From Calonectria ilicicola (lineage: Eukaryota > Ascomycota > Sordariomycetes > Hypocreales > Nectriaceae), in NCBI GenBank assembly GCA_020809705.1, contig CP085833.1:2790001-2854000 (forward strand): a stretch of 64,000 nucleotides of DNA, written 5' to 3'. A program made the position numbers and the translations under genes. Shown in pieces: positions 1 through 11,406 of the stretch. Numbering within the stretch: the stretch's first letter is position 1; each line of letters begins with the position of its first letter. A model generated the notes under the pieces. The model was given only the letters and a program-made list of their open reading frames with translations. It made no database searches and was not told the DNA's origin.

Positions 1-1120
1 ATACCAACGGAGTCCGCCATCTTGCACAAATTGATGAGAGGGCACCTTGTGGCTTCTCAGTGGCGGTCAACGAAATCGGAGTCGATGGGCGGTGGCAGAG
101 GTTTGGATTCCGGATACCCTTTATCGGGCCCTGGGCCGTCCGAACCGCGGCTTAGTGACCGAAACCACCCCACAGGCAAGTAAACACGCGAGTGTGATTA
201 GAAGCGAGAGGACGCTTTAGGAATAAAGAACACAACAGGGACCAAGATGGAATTGGGATTTCGCCGATGTTTCTGGCGCCGGGACCCAGAAACGCAATGG
301 CAAAATCCCCAATACAGGGATCACAACAGCTGAACTGAAGTGGTGTTGATGATGTTGGATGGATGAATGGGGCTAGAATCTAAGATGGTGGATGACGGGG
401 CTGCCAGCGCCAATGGGGAATTTGCGGAGGCCGTTTCCGCCATCGGCAAATCCAAACCCAATGGATCCTTTTTGACCTCGGTGCGGCGCTGGAATCGGCG
501 CGTGCAGCCCCTGGGCAACACGCAGCTGGAGTCCCCCCACCGGCTGTGTTGGACAAGCTTGGAAATTGATGGCGACAGGCACGAGACGCTACAGCCGGCA
601 CCTCGCATTTCGTTCCTCTCTCCCCGCGGTCAGGTTCCGAATGCAAATGCGCATGCGCACACGTGAAGAACGACACCGCCCGACCCATGCCACTTATCCA
701 TGCTCAATTGACACACGTCGGGCCTGTGCATTGTTTATTAATCGATCCCCCCGCAGATTTAATTTTAATCCCAGGCCGAGGTGATTGATTCAGCAGCCAT
801 CACCTCTCGGCGATCCATCATAAGGCAATGCCAACGGCATTTCTCCTCTCACCAGACTTGAGACACGTTTTGAACATTTGACAAATGCAGGCAACAACAC
901 ATTGAGAAAAATAGAAGAAACAAAAGCAATATATTTGTCTATCGACCCATACTCGACGCCAGAAAAAAAAATACATGCTACTTGTACAATGCTAAAATCG
1001 GCATGTCAGGTAGCCTTATTTCGGCTTAGCAGTATGCCGTGTTCATATGCGGACATGACGTTAAATTGGGCTTCATGCCTCCTCAGTATCAAAGCATCCA
1101 ACCAATGTCGCAGAGTCACT
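1..1120. other. Intergenic left edge, no gene seen
   Basis: Only short overlapping frames in all six readings, with low-quality composition. I see no recognisable protein, RNA gene or repeat. The right part should contain the 3' UTR of the RNase III gene, which is transcribed leftwards. Confidence 0.6.
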
Positions 1121-2101
1121 CTAAGCCCCTGCTTCCTTTTGTGCTTCGACAAATGCCTTTTTCTTATCCCCATAAAGCTTCATGAGCTTTTTGTTCTCCA
1201 ATGCCGCCGTCGCTGCTTTTTGACCTGCCTCTTTTTTCTTCAATGCCGTACCGAACCCGAGGAGTTTGTTCGTTTCCCCCCACCCATCCATGTAAATGCC
1301 TACCGTAAACAACGGCAACCCTAGGTTTCTGTCTTTCTTGTTGTTGTTGGGCATGTCCTCATAGCGTAGCCGGACCCCTTTGACCACCAAGGTATTGGCT
1401 AGCTGCTCCTTGGGAAGTGGCGTGTTTGCACTTTTTGTAGCGTTTGATCCCATTGTTCCAGCTTCCTCTTTGCTCGCCGGCGCCAAGCTCCTAGTTCTCT
1501 CCTCACTTTTGATTTGGTCCTTGATGGTTCTGCCCCAGATCGCTTTCAGCCACGTGATAACAGTCTGTTGCCCTTTGGCCGGGTCGGATAAAATCACTGC
1601 AGCGACGAAAGCTTCAAAGATATCACCTTGTATCTTTAACACATCCTTGCGCTTAGTATTTGATTGCAGTACCTCCTCAATGCCTAGATCTGAAGGTAGG
1701 CGGGTTCGTTTGTCCATTTTGTACTGCCGAAAGTATTCCGCAAGAGTGGTATTCCGAACCAATTGCTCTCGAATCTGGGAGCATCGTCCCGCTGATGTGT
1801 TGGGAAAACTTTGAAAAATGAGGGTGGTGGCAATCATCTCCAGGTAGGCATCGCCTAGCCACTCAAGACGTTCATAATTTGGCCCATGGCCGACTCCGGG
1901 ATGGGTAAATGCTGCAACCTCGAGTTCTGGGTCTGAAATCTCAGGCAAAGGAGGCCACTCGGAGGGGATTTCAGAAAACGACCAAGGCGTGACGGTGCTT
2001 AAGTCTGGAATGGGAAGTTGAAGGGGAGAATTGGATTGGAGATGCTGTCGCTTTCTCTGGCCCGCATCCTCTTCCGTGTCCGAATCCGAGCGCCTTTTCA
2101 T
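1121..2101 (-). CDS. RNT1: RNase III endoribonuclease, Rnt1/Pac1 type
   Basis: A single-exon gene of 326 aa. Residues about 55-190 form an RNase III domain. The signature motif ERLEWLGDAYLEM (77-89) supplies the first acidic cluster (E80, D84), and GDIFEA (159-164) supplies the second (D160, E163), so the catalytic set looks complete. Residues about 235-310 form a double-stranded RNA-binding domain ending in LGFGTALKKKEAGQKAATAAL-like sequence (about 281-301). In yeasts the family cleaves stem-loops in pre-rRNA and in snRNA and snoRNA precursors in the nucleus. A K/R-rich stretch near the N-terminus (MKRRSD, QRKRQ) could be a nuclear signal. The protein is shorter than yeast Rnt1. A mitochondrial L3-like role is less likely because signature and dsRBD are both intact. 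It is divergent from RSM27, 248 bp away. Confidence 0.9.
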   Translation of the reverse strand: MKRRSDSDTEEDAGQRKRQHLQSNSPLQLPIPDLSTVTPWSFSEIPSEWPPLPEISDPELEVAAFTHPGVGHGPNYERLEWLGDAYLEMIATTLIFQSFPNTSAGRCSQIREQLVRNTTLAEYFRQYKMDKRTRLPSDLGIEEVLQSNTKRKDVLKIQGDIFEAFVAAVILSDPAKGQQTVITWLKAIWGRTIKDQIKSEERTRSLAPASKEEAGTMGSNATKSANTPLPKEQLANTLVVKGVRLRYEDMPNNNKKDRNLGLPLFTVGIYMDGWGETNKLLGFGTALKKKEAGQKAATAALENKKLMKLYGDKKKAFVEAQKEAGA

Positions 2102-2349
2102 TTCAAGTCCTGGGAAATAAAAATGGTATCAAAAATTGTCAACCGTCAACCCGGGTCTTAGAAATGCGTATGTGAAATCTGAGGCTCCGTGACTTTGATT
2201 CAGCCTTGAGCTTTAGGGACACAGACCCACATCATGTCCTGCGGCCAATCAAAACGTGCATGCGCAACATCGGCCCAGAATGCCTTCAACGACAATTCAA
2301 CCTCCAAAAAAAAAGTTCCTCGACAGCACGTTCAGTCAACAATGCTAAG
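2102..2349. promoter_or_regulatory. Shared divergent promoter RNT1 / RSM27
   Basis: Only 248 bp separate the two start codons, so both core promoters must lie here. A CCAAT box in the context CGGCCAATCA sits at 2245-2249. It is a typical fungal HAP-complex site, but binding is inferred. Confidence 0.6.
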
Positions 2350-2830
2350 ATGAGTGTCCCACGCGCACGAGTGTTGGACTTGATGAAGGTATAGATCCTC
2401 CGAGGATGCTCTGTGGCTCATTTGCTAACTTGTGCAAGGCGCAATGCCAGGTCTTCGCGACCACCTTCAACCCTGAGGGCGCCCGCCTGGGCAACAAAGT
2501 TCTACGACAGCGCCTGAAGGGTCCGGCTGTGGCTGCGTACTACCCACGAAAGACGGCAACTATTAAGGATCTTAAGCGCGAGTTTGGCCCTACTCTGGCC
2601 ACCTGGGATGAGGCCGAGGAGGACCGATTTGAGTACATTGACGAGTATGCACTGGTCCCGATATATTTCTACGATGGGATGTGGGCTGACGGTTGTGGAA
2701 CAGACTCAAACTCCGCGGAAAGAGCGCTCCTAAGAAGAAGAGAGGTCCCCCTGGTATGTGCGACGTTCATAAGATCCAAGATCAATGGCTGACAAGCTCC
2801 CCAGCTCCTACCCCCGGCAAGAAGCGATAA
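2350..2830 (+). CDS. RSM27: Mitochondrial small-subunit ribosomal protein mS33 (Rsm27)
   Basis: Four exons: 2350-2388, 2439-2644, 2704-2753 and 2805-2830, giving 321 nt and 106 aa. Introns are 50, 59 and 51 nt with GT-AG ends; the first has a GCTAAC branch site. The N-terminus MSVPRARVLDLMKAQCQVF, then TTFNPEGARLGNKVLRQRLKG, is the hallmark of the mS33/MRP-S33 family (yeast Rsm27), a component of the mitoribosomal small subunit. The C-terminus is basic (GKSAPKKKRGPPAPTPGKKR). The longest open frame through this locus reads into the second intron, so an unspliced reading would give a false C-terminus. The joined frame restores the expected basic tail, which supports the model. It is divergent from RNT1. 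Confidence 0.88.
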
Positions 2831-3925
2831 GACGACCATCACTCGCGGCGAGGCTCGAAATTCGAAAGATTGCTTCATAGAAAACACGCATTGGATTCAT
2901 TTGACGATGTATGAGTGGGAATGTTTGCTATTGCTGGTATAGAAGGGGAGAAGGAGAAGCTCGGCAATATGGGCTCCTGCGAATCTCAACCGAGCATGTA
3001 AAAACATATGTACCATTAAACGACACGAGACTTCAAACGATGAGAGATTTTGGAGAAATTATGCCTTATATGTGGCCAAATAGAATGTGACAATGAATGA
3101 AGCAGGAATATTGAGACCGAAAGACTTGAATATAAAGCCGGTCGCCCAGACTGACGAAGTGTAATATGTAGAATGCGGATGGTTTTAATAATATTCCTAA
3201 AATCCTAAACTCCTCCGGTTTTATAATGTGCCTCAAGCACACTGCTTTCCTTTCGCATTTTGCATGCGACCATTTTGTAACGCCATCTTCAATTTGTAAA
3301 CCAACCGTCCGGGCGAATGTATTGATTCGTTTATGAATCATACTGATTCATTTGTTATCTGTGAGCTGCATCGCCACATATTCATTTAGTGTCGCCCCAT
3401 TCTTAATCACGCACATACTAGTAGGAAATGTTGAGAGATGGCATTTCGTCACATTTTGGAGATGATAGATAAAGCATGAAAACGTAACCGGCGGTTGCCT
3501 CTCTCGCCGTTTGGACATTGATACACGGTGATAGAACCTTTGCACCTGTGTCCGGCTGCTACAAACCGAGACCAGTTTGCTTGCCAGTGGCCAGCTGCTT
3601 CTAGGCACTGTAATCATGACTGTTCTTACCGCTTTTTGCAGCGAGTTTGTGGCTCTTTCCTCAGCTACTTGCTGATTGTTCCTGCACAGTCCAGGTGCGT
3701 CAGTGAATAACTAACGCCCCATCTACTAATCTCTTCCATTCTAACCCTTCCCCCTCATCCGCTTCACTTTTCTCCCCCTCGCACAACTTCTCTCTTTTCA
3801 CTACTCCCACACCACGTCCGCTCTCGTTCGTTGCTCAAATCGATCCTATATCTGGGTTCAGTTTTGACCGACCAGTTATCTCTTTCTACGATTCTTGATT
3901 CTGCTGCTCACCTATAGGCAGCGCC
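2831..3925. other. Intergenic, PUF gene promoter side
   Basis: About 1.1 kb with no supported gene. The proximal part should hold the RSM27 3' UTR. From about 3715 to 3900 the + strand is strongly C/T-rich (CCCCCTC, CTCTCTTTTC), as is usual for a fungal core promoter and leader before the PUF start at 3926. Confidence 0.55.
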
Positions 3926-6524
3926 ATGTCGAACCTCGAGACCACCGGATCTCCCCAGCAGAAGATGCCACCAAACCTCCCTGGCATTCGCCAGGAAGCG
4001 AGCGTTAAGGAATCTGGAGACCGCCGCTCGTTGTCTACTCCCGGTAGCGTAAGTCTTCCTTTATCCCTGCACATTGTGTTATTGTTTGTGATTCAATGGT
4101 TTTCCTACTTTCCATCGTTGGATCCTCTGATCTGTCGCTAAAGAAAGTACATTCATGTGTGTGCTTACTTAACGTATAATAGGAGTCCGGATCCAACGTG
4201 CTGGCCAAGAAAAGTGTCGCAGCCTTGGCCACCTCGAAACTGGCCAACCAAGGATTGCCAAAGGTTAATTAGACTCCCTCCAGTCCAGACCTGATTTGCT
4301 GATCCCGATAGAAGATGAAAATGAACCACGATGTTCCCGGTGCTGACGAACAATATCCGATGGACAAGCTTCTTGCTAAGCTCTCTGAGCAACAGGTTGT
4401 CCTAACCCAACAAGCCGAGGCTCTAAAGTCAAGCGATGATGAAAGCCTATATCCTCGAGTTTTAGATTACGTTTCATCAAGCAACTCGCTTCCGATCACG
4501 CCTGCTACAGATGCATTTCCAAGCACTGTTCCAGCTACACGTCCCGCCAGCGCTACGCTCGATGATAGCCGTTCTAGTAACGACGAGGTCCTTCGACTAA
4601 AGCTGCAATTGGCGCAGGCTCAAAATGAGATATCCAAGCTTGATCGAGAACTAGCCCAGACCCGTTCTGTCAAGGACGATTTCGAAACCCCTGGCTTTGG
4701 GTTCCGTGGCGCGTCTCAAATGTCTCGCGAGAGCACTTGGGGCCCTCATGATGATGCTCGGTCTGATACTAGTGATGCCTTGTCATCCACCACTTTCAAC
4801 CGTACCAGAGGTATTTGGGGAAACCCAAAGGGTTCATTTGCAACCACAACTCTACAGGCCCCAGTCTCCGAACCAACTTCGGGGAATTGGTTAGGGGGTC
4901 GAAATTTCAGCCCGGCCTATGGAGAGCCTAATCCATCAGCTTATTCAGTTATTGATGGATATCGTGGTGATCGTCTCACTCCCGACCTTGACATGATTCG
5001 GCCAGCCAGTAATCGGCGTGGGAATCGCTACGAGAGTCGCTTCAGCTCTCCCCAACCTTTCAACGGGTTTGGAGGAGGTTACAACAGCCCTGTGACCCAG
5101 GCTGACTTCGCAGGTACCTCGATTCCTGCAGGCGCACCCATGACTGTATCTCAAGGACTTGCTCCTATGGGAATGGGTGTGTTCTCTCCTTATCAGCCAC
5201 AGGCTATGGGAACGCCGCTTTCCCCCCATGCGTCCGAATTCACGTCCAAAATGTCTTGGAAAAATGAGGTGAGCCAGGTGACACGCATTTTTGCCAGTGT
5301 TTTTTTTTACTAATCTGGCAACAGGCTGGTGCCCCTGAGGGACAGACATATCTGCCCCCAACTGAACCTCTCAACTACCGTCGTCTTTTAGACCGCAATG
5401 TCAATTGTAATTGGAAGTACATTGTTGATAAGATTGTTTGCAACAATGATCAACAGGCCTCCATATTCCTTCAGCAGAAACTCAAAGTTGGTACACCAGA
5501 ACAAAAATACGAGATTGTCGAGGCCATAGTGGCTCAGGCATATCCTTTGATGGTCAATCGATTTGGAAACTTTCTTGTCCAACGCTGTTTCGAACATGGC
5601 ACCCCGGAGCAAGTTATCAAGATTGCTGAGGCGATTCGGGGCAACACCTTGAACCTTTCCATGGACCCATTCGGCTGTCATGTTGTTCAGAAAGCTTTTG
5701 ATTCTGTCCCTGAAGATTACAAAACCATCATGGTTAATGAATTACTACGTCGAATCCCGGAGACTGTCATTCATCGCTACGCGTGCCATGTCTGGCAGAA
5801 GCTGTTCGAGCTTCGCTGGACAAAGACCCCACCAGTCATTATGACACATGTCAATGAAGCGCTCCGAGGCATGTGGCATGAAGTTGCTTTGGGGGAGACT
5901 GGTAGCCTGGTCGTACAGAACATATTCGAGAATTGTTTGGAAGATGACAAGGTATGGACTTTCCTTACATGTCAATATTGAAGCTAATCAAATTCCTAGC
6001 GGCCTTGCATTGAAGAAGTCCTGGCAAACATTGACATTGTTGCACACGGTCAGTTTGGAAATTGGTGCATCCAACATATTTGTGAACACGGAGGCCCTCC
6101 TGATCGTGGCCGGGCAATCGACCACGTTATTCGGTATGCAGCCGAGTACAGCACTGATCAATTTGCCTCTAAGGTGGTTGAAAAGTGCCTCAAGATTGGC
6201 GGTGTTGAGTTTCTAGGTCGTTACTTGGATCGAGTTTGTGAAGGACGCCGAGATCGCACTCGTATTCCACTGATCGATATTGCGAGTGATCAATATGGCA
6301 ATTACCTTATCCAGTGGATTCTCAACAATGCGTCCCCCCAGCATCGCGAGGTTGTTGCTGCTCATATTCGCAAGCACATGGTATCCCTGCGTGGATCCAA
6401 GTTTGGGTCTCGTGTTGGAATGCTCTGTACTAACCACGCAGTCACTACTCGCCCGGGCCCAGGTGCAGGACCTGGTATGAACGGCCGTATGGGACCTGGG
6501 CCTCGTTACAATGGCTACCGTTAA
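3926..6524 (+). CDS. PUF (Pumilio) family RNA-binding protein
   Basis: Five exons: 3926-4048, 4183-4263, 4312-5268, 5325-5951 and 6000-6524, giving 2313 nt and 770 aa. The first ~390 residues are Ser/Pro/Gln-rich and probably disordered. Residues about 403-745 hold tandem PUF repeats with recognition helices such as GNFLVQ, GCHVVQ, ACHVWQ, GSLVVQ, GNWCIQ, ASKVVE and GNYLIQ. The tail is Gly/Pro/Met-rich. PUF proteins bind UGUA-type elements in 3' UTRs in the cytoplasm and control mRNA decay or translation. The arrangement resembles the filamentous-fungal group related to S. pombe SPAC6G9.14 rather than mitochondrial Puf3, but I cannot place it among paralogues without a tree, so I give no symbol. 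The intron before exon 5 is 48 nt and reading through it gives an early stop. Confidence 0.9.
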
Positions 6525-7318
6525 GGTTTTGAGAATCCCAGACGCTATTATTTGAGCGACTCTTGCCAAAGTATGCCACCTATCTTTTTCCAAATGGCAA
6601 CTGAATTCTTTCCTTTCCGTTTGTCTTATTCTTTGTCAATACCCTATATTGTCGAGGAGCCCCTATTTGAACTCTTCGATCGTTCTCGTCAGGATGACAC
6701 GGAACAAACCAGAATTTGTCGACCTTTCTTAGAAACATCTTCCCATGCAAGTAATTTACAGATCACACGTCATCCTACGCTCGGACGGCTACTGCTTGTC
6801 TGGGTGCATTGGACACATCATGGTTATGGATTTTGCAATATGGAGGAGACAGCAGCACTAATCATTGCGAGTGAAACCTCTCTGGGGGAATCCGCAGTTT
6901 TCATCTCAGATAACATGGCCAGTTTAATCTCATTGGCAAGACCGATGTTCCTCTTTAGGACCAAGCTTCAATTAACTTTGCGATTGTTAGTGGTGACTCT
7001 TAGGGAGCGGGTCAGAGAGGGTGGATTCATAGGAAACGTGTATGTTGTTTCTCTAGGGTGGCATTAGAAGGGAAAGCCAAGCTAATTTTGTTATTTACTC
7101 TTGACGCATTAATAATGGTTACGTTGCTTTTACGTGCTTGGCTTGGTTTTGGTGAAAAAAAAAAAAACACATCCAATGCCATTTCCAAGTGATCGCTTCG
7201 ATGAGACCAAAAGACTAAATAAAACAGCAACACAGTCCAACCCTGGTGCTTCCTAGCGCTACTACATATGATATAAGATAAACAAAACATCTGCAAGATT
7301 TTTTCATTGCTTCCATAT
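6525..7318. other. Convergent intergenic, 3' UTRs
   Basis: This stretch lies between the tail ends of the PUF gene (+) and the KPWE-domain gene (-). A 171-codon + frame (6552-7067) is open but not protein-like. A 12-nt A run sits near 7157. No other feature is seen. Confidence 0.5.
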
Positions 7319-8153
7319 CTAGGCAGGTCCTGCATGAGCGGTAGTTTCATCAACAGGGGGAAATTCGCTGTCTAAGTTTTTAGGAATCTCCGCAACAGCG
7401 GGGGCAGAATGGCCGGCATCCCTTTCCCAGGGTTTCTTTGGCACAGTTCTTGAGCCGACGGGCTTAACTGCCTAAGAAAAGTCAATACACTTGAATTTGG
7501 GATGGGATAAGGGTCCATACAGGATCTCGGATGACAGTATTAGGAATCTGGCGAATGCCAGGAACCGGCTTCCCTTCCTGGATCAGCTGAAGCATCTCGG
7601 CAAAGCCCATAGGGTAATTTGGTTGGTCGTTTGATGACTGTGCAGCTGCAGTGCGATCGACCCACAGCTCAGCTTTAGGAGCAGCCTGTTGCCAGTCAAA
7701 GGGCTGGGCGGATTGTGTAGGCTGGCGATATCCGGCTGGAAGGACGTCAGGAGATTGGTGATCCGGATGTTTGGCGAGCCAGGCCTGGTAACGAGCAAAG
7801 TCAATTGAAACACCAATACGCTGGGTGTAGTAGAATATGCGGGCGTGGGTAGCCATATCAACAAGGGAAGCCTGAGGGTTTTGTTGACCAGGTTCACCTA
7901 GGATGGCGTATAAACCAGACTATATATGATCAGCATGAGCATGATAAGCCAAAGATGGGCTAGTGAGCTGTATCGGAGAATGGCTGGAGAGTGGCCGATG
8001 GCGGATCGAGGGAAAAAAAGAAATCGAACGAACCATGAACATTTTATCCTTGGTCCAAGGGTAGGCATCGAATGCTTGGAATACATCATCCTCACCCCTG
8101 AGAGCACGTATGCGCTCTGTGCCGGAAAGACTGACTTGCGAAGCGTGGGCCAT
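7319..8153 (-). CDS. PEX39: KPWE-domain peroxisomal import factor, Pex39 type
   Basis: Three exons on the minus strand: 8153-8034, 7919-7521 and 7471-7319, giving 672 nt and 223 aa, all junctions in phase 0. Residues 142-173 carry the conserved block YPMGFAEMLQLIQ then GKPVPGIRQIPNTV. After a short linker comes KKPWERD (185-191), the KPWE motif. This pairing defines the Pex14-like KPWE domain, which I recall from the recently described peroxin Pex39 (human C6orf226, yeast Yjr012c), an aid to import of PTS2 cargo through Pex7. The N-terminal ~100 residues (FDAYPWTKDK, SGLYAILGEP) are a fungal extension without an obvious domain; there is no signal peptide or membrane span. The first donor is GTTCGT, slightly unusual. 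Function is inferred from the motif only. Confidence 0.8.
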
Positions 8154-8995
8154 GACGAAGGCCGGGAAAGGGAATATTCAGTGTATGGACCAATGACGAA
8201 AAGAGATTATATGGTTAGGATGAAGAGAGAAATAGGTATAATGTTGTAATGGTGGGAGACTATTGACAAATTGAAATTGTGCTGCAGTCTCAATGGGGAG
8301 TTAGTTTGCGGCGAGCGTGACGGTTGAGCCCTGGGTGCATATATCAGGGCGTGAGGGGTGATGGGCAGGTATGAATGGAGCCTTTTGAGCGGGCGCTGGG
8401 CATGTGAGAATCTGGGGTATGATTATTGATGGGCGGGAAAATGTGCGACGGAGGGGGAAAACCTCGGCACGATACGGTAACGACCTGTTTACAGACAGAG
8501 TTGGTACTACTAAGGGTGTGTGGTAGCTTGCGGCGTTAGCTCACGTGGGTCAATGGACGAGAATGTGAAGGGAATGCGTGATCAAGTGAGCTGGAGGAGG
8601 ATGTGATGAGGGGCATTCGCGTCGGGGACATGTGCGCGGTTATATACACGAGATCCGTCATACTTCGTTCTTTCTTTGGTTTGTTTCTTATTTTCTTTTT
8701 TTTTCCGGGCTGGATGGTTCGCCTTTTGAAGATGATTTACCTTGGGTGTTGCTAGGTGAAGCTAGTCAGTCAATCTGTACGCAGTTCCCTTTTCAGTGGG
8801 TAGTGGCCGCCCGCCCACTAACTACAGTGGGCAGTGGGTAACGCTGGCATGCCTAGGGGGGCTCCTCAGTTCACTTATCTGTGGCTGACCCATGTCGTTA
8901 CCTTCAACCTTCCCATCGTGGTCGGCAGCTTCGACTTCTTTCTTCCCCTCCAGGTTTCGGTCTTGGTCCTCTGTCCACCAAGCCACCCCGTCCCG
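8154..8995. promoter_or_regulatory. Divergent promoter PEX39 / PP2C phosphatase
   Basis: 842 bp between two start codons on opposite strands, so it must contain both promoters. A CACGTG E-box lies near 8542 and a T-rich tract near 8690-8705. No ORF here is supported. The + frame entering the phosphatase is open from 8834 but has no ATG with a plausible targeting sequence before 8996. Confidence 0.5.
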
Positions 8996-10892
8996 ATGAA
9001 TCGAGCCGCTGTGCGAGCTTTCCGCACCACCACTCTCTCCACCATCCGCACCCTCTCGCGTTCAACCCCCCGTCGTGGTTTTTCCGTCTCCTACTCCCTG
9101 GCCCAAGCAAAGGCCAAGTCGCACGCCCACGCCGAAGCTAACGCTCGCCGTCATCTCCACGTTGGCAATGCGCCGCTGAGATCCTCGATGTACTTTCGCC
9201 GCTTCCCCGTCGCCCTTGTCTCCAGCATCGTCGTAGGCTACGGTGCCTGGTATTCCTACAACACCACGACTGGCGTAACTGGTGGCTCGGCTACCGTTTC
9301 CCACGGCTTCACCTCTACCCAGACTGATGGTTTGCCTACTCGAACCGTTCTTGTAGTTGGCGCCGACGAGTTAAGGCAGGGCACCATTGTTGGCGAGGGG
9401 CCTATTTCCAAGTTGACTGGCGACGACGGTCGGCGCATTGTCGAGATGCTTACCCCCGACCAAGCGACCCATAAGCTGCGCAAGCTGGAGCAGTCCTACT
9501 CCGTGAACCGTGGAGAGGGCGTTACTCGATATGACCTGGTCCAATTGCCTAGTAATGATCCCATCGAGGATGATCATGCCGAGAAGATTGTCCAGGTCCC
9601 CAATCGCGCCGAGACGGATAACAGCGACTGGATGTTCTGGGGTGTTTTCGATGGCCACTCGTGAGTTTACACCCAACTGACCTTGCATTCTACCAATATA
9701 TCAGTTTCTGACATTTGTAGTGGTTGGACCACATCGGCTACCCTGAGAGAGAGCCTAATTAGCTACGTTGCGCGAGAGTTGAACGACACTTATAAAAAGG
9801 CACAGGGCGGTTCCCCGGAGAACGATGCCGTTGAGCTTGCCATCAAGACTGGATTCACCAACTTGGATAATGAAATCGTTCACAAGAGCGTTGAAAAGGT
9901 CTTCAAGGCCAGTTCCAAAACTGTAGCTGCCGAGCTTCTTCAGCCCGCTCTGTCAGGATCTTGCGCCCTCCTCTCATTCTACGATAGCCGAAGCAAGCTC
10001 CTTAGAGTTGCATGTACTGGCGACTCACGTGCTGTGCTTGGACGCCGATCAGACTCTGGAAAGTGGACGGCCACTGCTCTTTCCGAAGACCAGACAGGCA
10101 GCACCCCTAGTGAGGCGGAGCGCATGCGTAAGGAACACCCTGGAGAGGAGTATGTCGTGCGCAATGGTCGTGTTCTCGGAGGTCTGGAGCCCACCCGTGC
10201 TTTTGGTGATGCCGTCTACAAGTGGAGTAAGGAGGTGGCATACAAGCTGCGTGAAAACTTCTTCGGCCGAAGCCCTTCGCCCCTTCTGAAGACACCTCCT
10301 TACGTGACCGCCGAGCCTGTTGTGACAACCACCAAGATCCAGCCCGAGAACGGTGACTTCCTTGTTCTGGCCACCGATGGCCTATGGGAGATGCTGACCA
10401 ACGAAGAGGTCGTTGGGCTCGTCGGCAAGTGGATCGAAACCCAGGCCATCGCCTCCTCTGGCTCTCAGTTTGATGCTACGTGGGCCAAGATCTTCGGCTC
10501 GTCCAAGGCGCCGCTCCCAGTCGAGGAGCGTAAGGAGGCCGGCCCAGAGGGAAGCAAGACCCCAATCCGCCTTGCGCAATGGGGCATTGATCCCTCGGCC
10601 AAGGACCGTTTCGTCGTCAAGGACCAGAACGTAGCTACTCACCTTGTGCGCAATGCTCTCGGCGGTACCAACGATGAGCAGGTTTGTGCTCTGCTCACTC
10701 TGCCCTCTCCCTTTTCAAGACGCTACCGGTAAGCACCCTCGAGAATATACGATTACTTCATATCCACTAACGCGATTTTCAAGTGATGATCTCACCGTAC
10801 AGGTAATCTTCTTTGGCCAAGGCGAGAAGACTGGCGAAGTGACATTAAACCTAGAAGCAACTGCCTCTGAAGGGTTCAAGGCGAGGCTTTAG
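8996..10892 (+). CDS. Mitochondrial PP2C-type protein phosphatase (pyruvate dehydrogenase phosphatase, Ptc5-like)
   Basis: Three exons: 8996-9660, 9721-10728 and 10784-10892, giving 1782 nt and 593 aa. The start MNRAAVRAFRTTTLSTIR is a typical Arg/Ser/Thr-rich mitochondrial presequence. A likely membrane span follows at about residues 70-90 (FPVALVSSIVVGYGAWY). PP2C motifs appear in order: FWGVFDGHSGW (metal-binding Asp), CTGDSRAVLG, LEPTRAFGDAVYKW, FLVLATDGLWEM and RDDLTVQVIFFG. Exon 1 ends inside the DGHS motif and exon 3 supplies the DDLTVQV strand with the last metal-binding Asp, which supports both splices. Ptc5-type enzymes dephosphorylate the E1-alpha subunit of pyruvate dehydrogenase in mitochondria; that role is inferred from family likeness. 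Confidence 0.88.
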
Positions 10893-11406
10893 ACAGCTTG
10901 TAGCCACGAGGCTTACGGCTAGGGAGTTCCGAGGCGTTGTAAGGATTTAAACGAACCCCTAGAACGGTCTTCATGTTTTTGGATTTCTAGAATCCTTATG
11001 TATTATAGATGAGGGGAAGTGATGACTGCACGATGTCAAGATGGTGCTAGACATGCTTGTACGTTGATGTTATGTTATTGATACAACATTTTCCACACGA
11101 CTTTAGGATCAAGGGAGGAAGCGCGCGGTTTCTGGTTATAAGAATGCAAAATTTTTGTTTAGGAATTTCTCTCTATGTCGATCACATTGACTACAAAACA
11201 GTAAAAACTCTATGTATTCTTGCGTGGCAAACCCTCAACCATTATCATGCTTACCATTTGCATGATATTCATCACGTCTAGTTCTAATATATTGAACAAT
11301 AACAACCTGGTGTCAAAAAGGAAGGGGCAAGAAGAGCACGACCAAGCGAGGCGAGCCTCAGTTGAGAACGCACGCTGAAACAATCTTCAGGAGAGAAGTA
11401 GGGAAT
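10893..11406. other. Convergent intergenic
   Basis: 514 bp between the stop codons of the phosphatase (+) and the transporter (-). It should contain both 3' UTRs and polyadenylation signals. It is AT-rich around 11060-11300. No coding or RNA feature is seen. Confidence 0.5.

Noticed and set aside
2908..3012. Three TGTA tetramers in the RSM27 3' region as PUF sites
   Set aside because: None extends to a full TGTANATA-type site; TGTA is expected by chance in AT-rich DNA.
6552..7067. 171-codon + frame after the PUF gene
   Set aside because: Lies in the expected 3' UTR, composition is random and no family is recognised.
8834..8995. Upstream extension of the mitochondrial phosphatase
   Set aside because: No ATG-led targeting sequence; MNRAAVRAFR at 8996 is a proper presequence start.
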